A stretch of DNA of 26,229 bases from Clostridiaceae bacterium. GTDB taxonomy: Bacteria; Bacillota; Clostridia; Oscillospirales; QAMX01. The stretch spans positions 1-26,229 of the forward strand of contig JAEDGJ010000013.1 in the NCBI GenBank assembly GCA_016297585.1. Direction: 5' to 3'. The number at the start of each line of letters is the position of its first letter. The stretch's first letter is position 1. Shown one piece after another: positions 7,230 to 14,600 of the stretch. The notes beneath the pieces are model-generated. The model was not told the origin of the DNA, ran no database searches, and saw only the letters and a program-made list of their open reading frames with translations. The translations under genes were made by a program, and so were the position numbers.

Positions 7230-7272
7230 TAAAGCCGTAAACTCATTCCACACTTACGGGAGGAAAACTCTT

Positions 7273-8520
7273 ATGTCTGAAATCTTAAAGGGCGCCGCCA
7301 TCATCGGCCAGTCCGGCGGTCCGTCCTCCGTCATCAACGCTTCCGCGTACGGCGCGATCAAGACCGCGCTCGAAAACGAGAACATCACCCGCGTTCTCGG
7401 CGCCCTGAACGGCATCAAAGGCATCCTCGACGACAACATCATCGATATGGGCAAGGAAGACCCCGCGGAGCTTGCGCATATGAAGTATACCCCCTCCTCC
7501 GCCCTCGGCTCCTGCCGCTATAAGCTCAAGTCCGCCGAAGAGGACGAGACCGATTACAAGCGCATCCTCGAGATCTTCAAGAAGTACAACATCCGCTACT
7601 TCTTCTACAACGGCGGCAACGACTCGATGGATACCTGCAACAAGGTTTCGAAGTACCTGCTCGCGCACGACTATCCCTGCCGCGTGATGGGCATCCCGAA
7701 GACCATCGACAACGACCTCGCCGGCACCGACCACTGCCCGGGCTACGGCTCCGCCGCGAAGTACATCGCGACCTCCGTCATGGAGATCTACCACGACGCG
7801 CACGTCTATGACACCGGCATGGTCACCATCATCGAGTGCATGGGCCGCCACGCCGGCTGGCTGACGGCCGCTGCGGCGCTTGCCAACACGAAGGGCTGCG
7901 GCGCGGATCTGATCTATCTGCCGGAAGTCGACTTCGACATGGATTCCTTCCTCGCGTCCGTCAAGGACATCTACGCGAAGACGAAGAAGTGCATCGTCGT
8001 CGTCTCCGAGGGCATCCACGACAAGGACGGCCGCTTCATCACCGAGTACGGCTCCGACCTCGCCCAGACGAAGGACAGCTTCGGCCATGCCCAGCTCGGC
8101 GGCCTCGCCTCCTTCCTCGCGAACGTCGTCAAGAAGGAAACCGGCGCGAAGGTCCGCGGCATCGAGCTTTCCCTGCTCCAGCGCTGCGCCGCGCACTGCG
8201 CGTCCCAGACGGATATCGAAGAGAGCTTCTCCGCCGGCGCCGCCGCCGTCACGAACGCGGTCGCGGGCGTCACCGATAAGATGGTCGGCTTCGAGCGCGC
8301 CTATGTGGACGGCAAGTACGTCTGCAACATCAAGCTCTTCAACCTGGATATCGTTGCGAACACCGAGAAGAAGGTTCCGCGCGAGTGGATCAATGCCGCG
8401 GGCAACGGTATCGAGCAGGGCTTCATCGATTACGCGCTGCCCTTGATCCAGGGCGAGACGAAGCTCGAGAAGGAAGACAGCCTCCCGAGATTCGTGCATC
8501 TTGCGAAGGTTCGCGCCTAA
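7273..8520 (+). CDS. pfp: 6-phosphofructokinase, pyrophosphate-dependent type (GGND motif)
   Basis: Phosphorylates fructose 6-phosphate, here most likely with pyrophosphate instead of ATP. It is 415 residues, longer than the bacterial ATP enzyme of about 320. IGQSGGPSSVINAS (residues 11-24) is the N-terminal phosphate-donor loop. The motif NGGNDS has Asp117 where the ATP enzyme has Gly104, and PKTIDND has Lys143 where the ATP enzyme has Gly124; both substitutions mark PPi use. Asn116 replaces the usual GGDD aspartate, forming a GGND variant. ECMGRHAGWL is also present. The ATG at 7273 follows GGGAGG; the in-frame ATG at 7201 lies on the -35 box and is rejected. It is divergent from fba. The donor needs assay. 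Confidence 0.93.
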   Translation: MSEILKGAAIIGQSGGPSSVINASAYGAIKTALENENITRVLGALNGIKGILDDNIIDMGKEDPAELAHMKYTPSSALGSCRYKLKSAEEDETDYKRILEIFKKYNIRYFFYNGGNDSMDTCNKVSKYLLAHDYPCRVMGIPKTIDNDLAGTDHCPGYGSAAKYIATSVMEIYHDAHVYDTGMVTIIECMGRHAGWLTAAAALANTKGCGADLIYLPEVDFDMDSFLASVKDIYAKTKKCIVVVSEGIHDKDGRFITEYGSDLAQTKDSFGHAQLGGLASFLANVVKKETGAKVRGIELSLLQRCAAHCASQTDIEESFSAGAAAVTNAVAGVTDKMVGFERAYVDGKYVCNIKLFNLDIVANTEKKVPREWINAAGNGIEQGFIDYALPLIQGETKLEKEDSLPRFVHLAKVRA

Positions 8521-8537
8521 AGATACGGCTAAACAAA

Positions 8538-8577
8538 AGCAGGGACGCGGAGTCGATCCGTGTCCCTGCTGATTTTC
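8538..8577 (+). terminator. terminator of pfp
   Basis: AGCAGGGACGCGGA (8538-8551) pairs with TCCGTGTCCCTGCT (8557-8570) with one G-T pair and a five-base loop. Only a short TTTT follows. Confidence 0.8.
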
Positions 8578-8600
8578 CCCCCGGAATTGCGAGTTTCAGA

Positions 8601-8664
8601 TGGCGCAAGCGCCAAATGGCGCGGGCCAGATCCGGCGCGAGCGCCATATTTGGCGCGGGTCAGA
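8601..8664. repeat. imperfect tandem repeat of GGCGC-rich palindromes
   Basis: Two units of about 31-32 bases (8601-8631 and 8633-8664) share the order GGCGC, (A/G)AGCGCC, an A/T patch, TGGCGCGGG(C/T)CAGA. Each begins with a small hairpin (GGCGC against GCGCC). The second unit overlaps the last codons of the DUF308 gene. It sits between two convergent genes, as REP-like elements do. No other copy was seen in this window. Confidence 0.6.
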
Positions 8665-9217
8665 GTACGCGGTAGTCCGTCGTCTCGATCGTATTCTTCA
8701 GAATACGGGACGCCCGGATCACGACGACGATGTTGGAGACACCCTCGACGATCAGGGCGACGCCCGAAACGATGGTGGCGACCGCCGCGCTCGCGATGGG
8801 GTCAAAGATCAGGAAAATGCCCGCCGCGAGCATCACAAGAGAGGACACCAGCCCGAACAGCCAGGAGCCGCCCAGACGCTTGATGTCGATCGCGAGCTGG
8901 AGCCGTACGATGCTTTCGATGATGATGGAGATGGCAACGACGAGTCCGAAGAGCCCCACGATGGTGTCGGCGCGGACGAAAAAGAGCACGGCCGCGATGA
9001 TCGCGAGGATGCCGCCGGAAAGGCTGAAGCGGAAGCCGGGCTGTCCCGACTTTGCAAAGTACAGGATCACGCGGATGACGCCGAATACCGCCAGCACGGC
9101 GCCGCAGAAATAGACGACGATCTGCCGGTAGGTCAGCGGCCACAGAATCAGAACCACGCCCAGCAGGCAGAGCACGGCCGAAACGCCGATCAGCAGGTTG
9201 CGCATTGTCTTTGACAT
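8660..9217 (-). CDS. DUF308 / HdeD-like integral membrane protein
   Basis: It is 185 residues with about six membrane-spanning segments in pairs (for example LLIGVSAVLCLLGVVLILWPL near residues 8-28, VVYFCGAVLAVFGVIRVILY near 34-53, then GGILAIIAAVLFFV, LFGLVVAISIIIESIV, LVSSLVMLAAGIFLIF and TIVSGVALIVEGV). This repeated helix-pair layout with short turns is that of DUF308/HdeD proteins. E. coli HdeD is linked to acid resistance, but the role of the wider family is not known, and I assign none here. The ATG at 9217 follows AGGAGAGG; a longer frame to 9298 crosses the promoter and is rejected. It is divergent from the radical SAM operon, with an inverted repeat between them. Confidence 0.85.
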   Translation of the reverse strand: MSKTMRNLLIGVSAVLCLLGVVLILWPLTYRQIVVYFCGAVLAVFGVIRVILYFAKSGQPGFRFSLSGGILAIIAAVLFFVRADTIVGLFGLVVAISIIIESIVRLQLAIDIKRLGGSWLFGLVSSLVMLAAGIFLIFDPIASAAVATIVSGVALIVEGVSNIVVVIRASRILKNTIETTDYRVL

Positions 9218-9262
9218 AAAAGCCTCTCCTCTTCCGTTACAGTTTCTCAAATAACCTTCTTT

Positions 9263-9291
9263 ATTATACCACCGTATATCCGAATATTCAA
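9263..9291 (-). promoter_or_regulatory. sigma-A promoter of the DUF308 gene
   Basis: TTGAAT (9286-9291), a 17-base spacer and a perfect TATAAT (9263-9268) on the minus strand. The -35 box abuts the inverted repeat that starts at 9292. Confidence 0.88.
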
Positions 9292-9344
9292 CGGACATTT
9301 TCCCCTTCGCGTCCTACTTTTGCCCAAGCGGGGAAAAATGTCCG
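9292..9344. repeat. 14-bp inverted repeat between divergent promoters
   Basis: CGGACATTTTCCCC (9292-9305) is repeated inverted as GGGGAAAAATGTCCG (9330-9344) with one extra A. The centre is 24 bases. It directly adjoins the -35 box of the DUF308 gene and lies about 60 bases from that of the radical SAM gene, consistent with a shared operator or looping site. Confidence 0.65.
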
Positions 9345-9402
9345 AAAACGCAACATTTCCGCCCGTTTGTCCGGATTTTTGACGCTTTTCCCGGATTGTG
9401 AA

Positions 9403-9431
9403 ATGACATTCTCCGGTTTTTGGTGTATGCT
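9403..9431 (+). promoter_or_regulatory. sigma-A-type promoter of the radical SAM-ABC operon
   Basis: ATGACA (9403-9408), a 17-base spacer and TATGCT (9426-9431), about 35 bases before the radical SAM start codon. Confidence 0.65.
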
Positions 9432-9466
9432 TTTCCCATCCCAAAAACAAAGGAGAGCTGTTTTGC

Positions 9467-10894
9467 ATGCCGGAAAAAACCATTCGTGAGAACGTGAAGA
9501 CCTTTGCGCTGAACCGGGTGCTGTCCTATGTCGACTCCGATCCGGAAACCAATGTCCCGAAGCTCTTAGACTGGCTGGAGCGCCACGACACGTCGCATAC
9601 GCTGGAAAGCCAGATCGCCGCGGTGCGTCCCGTGCTGGAAGACCGGGACAACAACTGGAACCGGCTTATCCGCTCGTTCTGGACGGAAATCGATGACGGC
9701 GTGCGCCGGAAGCTTCTGGAAACCGTCTTCATCAACGGCAGTCTGATCGGCCTCGAGCGCGAAAAGAAGCTTGCGGCGGAGCACGGCTGCAACGTTCCGT
9801 GGGCGATTCTGATGGATCCGACGTCGGCGTGCAATCTGCACTGCACCGGCTGCTGGGCCGCGGAATACGGGCACCGGCTGAATATGTCCTACGAGACCCT
9901 CGACGACATCATCCGTCAGGGCCGCGAGCTGGGCGTCTACGTCTACATCTATTCCGGCGGCGAGCCGCTGGTGCGCAAAAACGACCTCATCCGCCTGTGC
10001 GAGGCGCATCCGGACTGCGCCTTCCTGGCCTTCACGAACGGCACCCTGATCGACGAGGCCTTCGCCGACGAGATGCTGCGCGTGAAGAACTTCACCCCCG
10101 CCATCAGCATCGAGGGCTTCGAGGATGCGACGGACGACCGCCGCGGACACGGCACGTTTGAAGCCGTCATGCGCGCGATGAAGATCCTCCGGGAGCGCCG
10201 GCTGCTGTTCGGCGTGAGCTGCTGCTATACGAGCCGCAATACGGAGGTCATCGGCAGCGAAGCGTATATCGACGCGCTGATCGGATGGGGCGCGAAATTT
10301 GCGTGGTTCTTCACCTATATGCCGGTCGGAAAGGACGCGGTGCCGGAGCTGATGGTGACGCCGGAGCAGCGGGAGTTCATGTATCATCAGCTGCGCGCGT
10401 TCCGTCAGACGAAGCCGCTGTTCACGCTGGACTTCTGGAACGACGGCGAATACCCGCGCGGCTGCATCGCGGGCGGCAAACACTATCTGCACATCAACGC
10501 GAACGGCGACATCGAGCCCTGCGCGTTCGTCCACTATTCGGACTCCTCGGTCTATCACAAGACGCTGCTGGAAGCGCTCAAGTCTCCGCTGTTCATGGCC
10601 TATCACGACAACCAGCCCTTCAACGGGAATATGCTGCGTCCCTGCCCGGTGCTCGATAACCCCGACCGGATCGTCGAAATGGTCGGCAGGAGCGGCGCGC
10701 ACTCGACGGACATGATCGCGCCCGAGGAAGCGTCGGAATACGCGGCCAAATGCCGTACCCGCGCCGGAGAATGGCAGCCGGTCGCGGAGCGTCTCTGGGC
10801 CCAGTCCCCGAATAATCCCGCCAATCAGGGCTGCACCGGCAGCTGCGCCGCCTGCGCCGCCTGCGTCGCACAGGGGGAGCATACGAAACCATAG
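9467..10894 (+). CDS. radical SAM protein with SPASM/twitch-like signature and cysteine-rich tail
   Basis: Iron-sulfur enzyme that would cleave S-adenosylmethionine to start radical chemistry; its substrate is unknown. It is 475 residues. The N-terminal 110 or so are helical and not recognised. The radical SAM cluster motif CNLHCTGCW gives Cys122, Cys126 and Cys129, followed by the SAM-contact motif YSGGEP. A SPASM/twitch signature C-x13-G-x4-C follows (Cys333 to Cys352). Further Cys393 and Cys429 precede a tail with Cys456, Cys460, Cys463 and Cys466 (C-x3-C-x2-C-x2-C). The ATG follows AAAGGAGA. It is the first gene of an operon, 24 bases before an ABC ATPase. No small precursor-peptide gene is evident nearby. 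Family level is firm; function is open. Confidence 0.9.
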   Translation: MPEKTIRENVKTFALNRVLSYVDSDPETNVPKLLDWLERHDTSHTLESQIAAVRPVLEDRDNNWNRLIRSFWTEIDDGVRRKLLETVFINGSLIGLEREKKLAAEHGCNVPWAILMDPTSACNLHCTGCWAAEYGHRLNMSYETLDDIIRQGRELGVYVYIYSGGEPLVRKNDLIRLCEAHPDCAFLAFTNGTLIDEAFADEMLRVKNFTPAISIEGFEDATDDRRGHGTFEAVMRAMKILRERRLLFGVSCCYTSRNTEVIGSEAYIDALIGWGAKFAWFFTYMPVGKDAVPELMVTPEQREFMYHQLRAFRQTKPLFTLDFWNDGEYPRGCIAGGKHYLHINANGDIEPCAFVHYSDSSVYHKTLLEALKSPLFMAYHDNQPFNGNMLRPCPVLDNPDRIVEMVGRSGAHSTDMIAPEEASEYAAKCRTRAGEWQPVAERLWAQSPNNPANQGCTGSCAACAACVAQGEHTKP

Positions 10895-10918
10895 GATTCA
10901 CAAGCGAGGAAATACCAT

Positions 10919-11620
10919 ATGGAATACATAACCTTGGAAAACGTCTGTAAATACTACAAAATGGGCGATCAGAAGATCGTCGCCGCCGACCATGTGTCGT
11001 TTGAGGTCAAAAAGGGAGAATTCTGCGTCGTTGTGGGGCCCTCCGGCGCGGGAAAGACCACGCTTCTGAACATTCTCGGCGGCATGGACACCTGCGACGA
11101 GGGGAACGTCTTCCTCGACGGCGCGGAGATCAGCCGGTACGACAAAAGGCAGCTGACGGACTACCGGCGCTACGACGTGGGGTTTGTATTCCAGTTTTAC
11201 AATCTCGTGCAGAACCTGACGGCGCTCGAAAACGTCGAGCTGGCGTCGGAGATCTGCCGGGAGCCGCTGGACGCCGCGGAGGTGCTGCGCGAGGTCGGGC
11301 TTTCCGGCCGCGCGCAGAATTTCCCCGCGCAGCTTTCCGGCGGCGAGCAGCAGCGCGTCTCCATCGCGCGCGCCATCGCGAAAAACCCGAAGATCCTGCT
11401 CTGCGACGAGCCGACGGGCGCGCTGGACTACAACACGGGCAAGACCGTGCTGGCGCTCCTGCAGGATACCTGCCGCGAGCGCGGCAAGACCGTGCTCGTC
11501 ATCACGCACAACGCCGCGCTGACAAGGATGGCCGACCGCGTCATCCGGGTCAAAAACGGCGGCATCGAAAGCGTGGAATGCTGTGCGCATCCCGTGCCGG
11601 TTTCGGAGATCGAGTGGTAA
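10919..11620 (+). CDS. ABC transporter ATP-binding protein (MacB/LolD/FtsE type)
   Basis: Cytoplasmic ATPase that powers the adjacent FtsX/MacB-type permease. It is 233 residues, a single nucleotide-binding domain. Walker A is GPSGAGKTT (about residues 40-48), the Q loop is FVFQFYNLV, the signature is LSGGEQQRVSIARA (about 138-151), Walker B is ILLCDEPTGALD (about 158-169) and the H loop is VITHN. The FYNLV and EPTGALD sequences are typical of the MacB/LolD/YtrE group that works with extracytoplasmic-domain permeases rather than with drug importers. The start has GAGGAAA upstream. The next gene begins six bases after its stop, so the pair is cotranscribed and probably coupled. Confidence 0.95.
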   Translation: MEYITLENVCKYYKMGDQKIVAADHVSFEVKKGEFCVVVGPSGAGKTTLLNILGGMDTCDEGNVFLDGAEISRYDKRQLTDYRRYDVGFVFQFYNLVQNLTALENVELASEICREPLDAAEVLREVGLSGRAQNFPAQLSGGEQQRVSIARAIAKNPKILLCDEPTGALDYNTGKTVLALLQDTCRERGKTVLVITHNAALTRMADRVIRVKNGGIESVECCAHPVPVSEIEW

Positions 11621-11626
11621 CGGGCG

Positions 11627-14600
11627 ATGAAAACCTACAGCAAGCTGCTGCGGCGCAGCATTTACGCAACGCGCACGCGTTTTTTCTCGATTCTCGCCAT
11701 CGTAGCGGTCGGCTGCGGCTTTCTCGCGGGTCTGCTCGCGACGACGCCGGATATGCAGGACACGGCCGACGCCTATTACGATGAAAACCGGCTGTTCGAT
11801 CTCGACATCCGCTCCACCCTCGGCATGACGGCGGACGACGCGGAGGCCATCCGCGCGCTGGACGCCGTCGACCGGGTCATGCCCGCGTATGTGCAGGACA
11901 TGGAGCTGATGTGCGGGGGAGAAAGCTATGTCACCCGCGTATACGGCGTGCCGCTCGAGCGGCACGGCACGGAGGATTTCCTCAACGATTTCGTGCTGAC
12001 GGAGGGGCGGATGCCGGAAAACGCCTCGGAATGCCTGCTTGCGTCGCCGAACGGCTATGCCGGCGGCCACGCGCCGGGCGAGGTCTATACGCTGTCGGAT
12101 GACAACAAAAACCTCGAAGATCTGCAGGAGACCTGCACGTTCGACTCCCTGACGGTGGTCGGACTGGTGCAGTCCCCTTATTATATCAGCATCGAAAGCG
12201 AACCCTCGACGGTAGGAACGGGCAAGGTCAGTCTTGTCATGTTCGTACCGTCCGACGCGTTTGACGCGGATTACTATACGGACGTCTTCGTCTCCGTCAC
12301 GGGCGCGGCGGCGCTGGATACGTTCTCGGACGACTATTTCGCGCAGATCGACGACGCGGCGGACGGGCTGGAAACGCTGGGCGTCGACCGCTGCGAGATC
12401 CGGTATACGCAGGTGAAGGACGACGCGGAAGCCGAGCTCGCCGACGCGGAAGCCGAATATGCCGACAAGAAGGCAGAGGCGGATGACGAGCTCGCCGACG
12501 CCCGTGCCGAGCTGGACGACGCGAAGGAGGAGCTTGCGGACGCCGAACAGGCGCTTGCCGACGCGGAAGCCGAGCTGGATGACACGCTCGCCGACGCCCG
12601 CAGCGACGCCGAAGCCGAGCTGGAAGCGGAGCTTGCGGACCGGCGCGAGGACGCCGTGCGCCGGATCGAGGAAGCGCGCGCGGATGCCGAAGCCGAGATC
12701 GCGGACGCCCGCGCCCAGATCGAGGACGGCTATGCCCAGCTTGCGGACGCCGAAGCCGAGCTTGCGGAAAAGCTGCCGGAGCTGGAGGATGCCGAAGCGC
12801 AGCTTCGGGAGCTCGACGACGCGGCGGCCGCGGTCACGGACGCGCAGCGTGCGGAGCTCCGGGCCGCCCGGGAGGCGTTCGACGACGGCGTGCGTCAGAT
12901 CGAAGAGGGTCGCAGCGAGATCGCCGCCCAGGCCGCCCAGTTGGAAGGTCCCGCCGCGCAGCTCCGGGAAGCAAAGAAGACGCTGGAAGCCCAGCGCACC
13001 GCGCTTGAGGAAGCGGAAGCGGCCATCGAAGCGGCCGACGCGATGGGCTATCCGGTGCCGGAAGAGCAGCGCGAAGCCGTCCGCGCCGCCCGCGCCGCCT
13101 TTGACGCGGCCGAGCAGGAGCTTCTTGCGCAGTCCGAGGCGCTCGACGCCGCATGGGCGCAGCTCGACGCCGCGCGCACCGAGCTGGACAACGCGCAGCT
13201 GCGGCTGGACGAGCAGGAGCCGGCGCTGCTGGAAGCCGAGGAGCAGCTGGAAAAGCTCGATCAGGCGCTGGCCGAGGTCACGCCGGCGGACCGTGCGGAG
13301 CTCGCGCAGGCACGCGCCGACTATGACGCGGCGGTGCAGGAGGTGGCGGACAAGCGCGCGGAGCTGGACGACGCGGCGGAGGAGCTTGCCCGGACGGAAG
13401 CGGAGCTGCCGGACACCTTTGCGGAGCAGTACGACGAGCTTGACCGGGCGCTCGCCGACGCGCGTGAGGAAGCGCTGGCGGAAATCGCCTCGCAGCTCGC
13501 CGACGCCGAAAAGGAAGCGCGTGAGGAGCTCGAGGAAAAGCGCCGCGAGTATGACGACGCGTACGCCGAATACCTCGACGGCGAGGCGGAATACGCCGAC
13601 GGGCGCGCGGAAGCGGACGAAAAGCTCGGCGACGCGCGCAAAAAGCTGGACGACGCGCGCGAGGAGCTCGATGCGCTCGAATATCCGGAGTGGTACGTCA
13701 CCGACCGCCGGGATACGGTCAGCTTTGCAAGCTACCGGTCCAATTCCGAGAAAATCGGCGCGATCGCGCGCGTATTCCCGATTTTCTTCTTCTTTGTCGC
13801 CGCGCTCGTCGCCCTGACGACGATGACGCGCATGGTCGAGGAGGAACGCGGGCAGATCGGCGCCCTGAAGTCCCTCGGCTACTCGGACGGCGCCATCATG
13901 GGCTACTACATCGGCTACAGCCTGCTTGCAAGCCTCATCGGCGCGGTGCTCGGCATGGTCTTCGGCTTCAAGCTGCTGCCGCTCGTCATCTCCAACGCCT
14001 ACGGCATGATGTATACGCTGCCGCGTGTCGCAACGCCGTTCCGCTGGGATTACGCCCTGATCATCGCGCCGGTCGCGGTGGTCTGCACGACGCTGGCAAC
14101 GCTCGCGGCCTGTCTCGGACAGCTTTCGGAAAAGACCGCGACGCTGCTGCGCCCGCGTGCGCCGAAGGAAGGCCGCCGGATCTTCCTGGAGCACATCCCC
14201 TTTCTCTGGAAGCACATGGCGTTCACGCACAAGGTCACGGCGCGCAACATCTTCCGCTACCGCAAGCGGCTCTACATGACGGTTTTCGGCATCGCGGGCT
14301 GCACGGCGCTGCTCGTCACGGGCTTCGGCGTGCGCAGCTCGATCCACGACATCGTCGACGTCCAGTGCGGCGAGATCTATCGGTTCAACCTGTCGGTCTA
14401 CCTGAAGGACGGCGGCGAGCTGGCGGGAGACGAGGTTCTGAATGACTTCCTCAGCGACCCGCAGGCGGTCACCTCCTATGCGGCGTTCCACAATGAGACG
14501 GCGTATGTGGAGAAAAACGGCGTCTCGGGACAGGTCACGCTGTATGTGCCGGAGCATACGGACGACTTAAAGGACTACTTCACCCTGCGCACGCGGGTCG

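Noticed and set aside
5973..7232. 419-residue plus-strand frame opposite fba
   Set aside because: Antisense to the aldolase with all its active-site motifs; its end runs through two promoters.
5719..7272. Replication origin near rpmH
   Set aside because: No dnaA, dnaN or DnaA-box cluster was found; the gaps are explained by promoters and terminators.
7285..8499. 404-residue minus-strand frame opposite pfp
   Set aside because: Antisense to a certain phosphofructokinase; no domain visible.
8601..8664. CRISPR-like repeat
   Set aside because: Only two imperfect, palindromic copies with no spacer between them, and no cas genes in the window.
9247..9483. Possible small minus-strand gene in the divergent gap
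   Set aside because: It covers the promoters and the inverted repeat, has no ribosome binding site at its start, and resembles nothing; it was also considered as a precursor peptide but lies on the opposite strand to the radical SAM gene.
12419..13678. Coiled-coil segment as a phage tail-measure or S-layer protein
   Set aside because: It is in frame within a permease having FtsX domains on both sides; no phage or S-layer domain is present.
10898..14557. 1219-residue open frame on the minus strand opposite the ABC genes
   Set aside because: It is antisense to clear ABC ATPase and permease domains, is rich in Arg, Leu and Val as GC-rich shadows are, and has no recognised motif.
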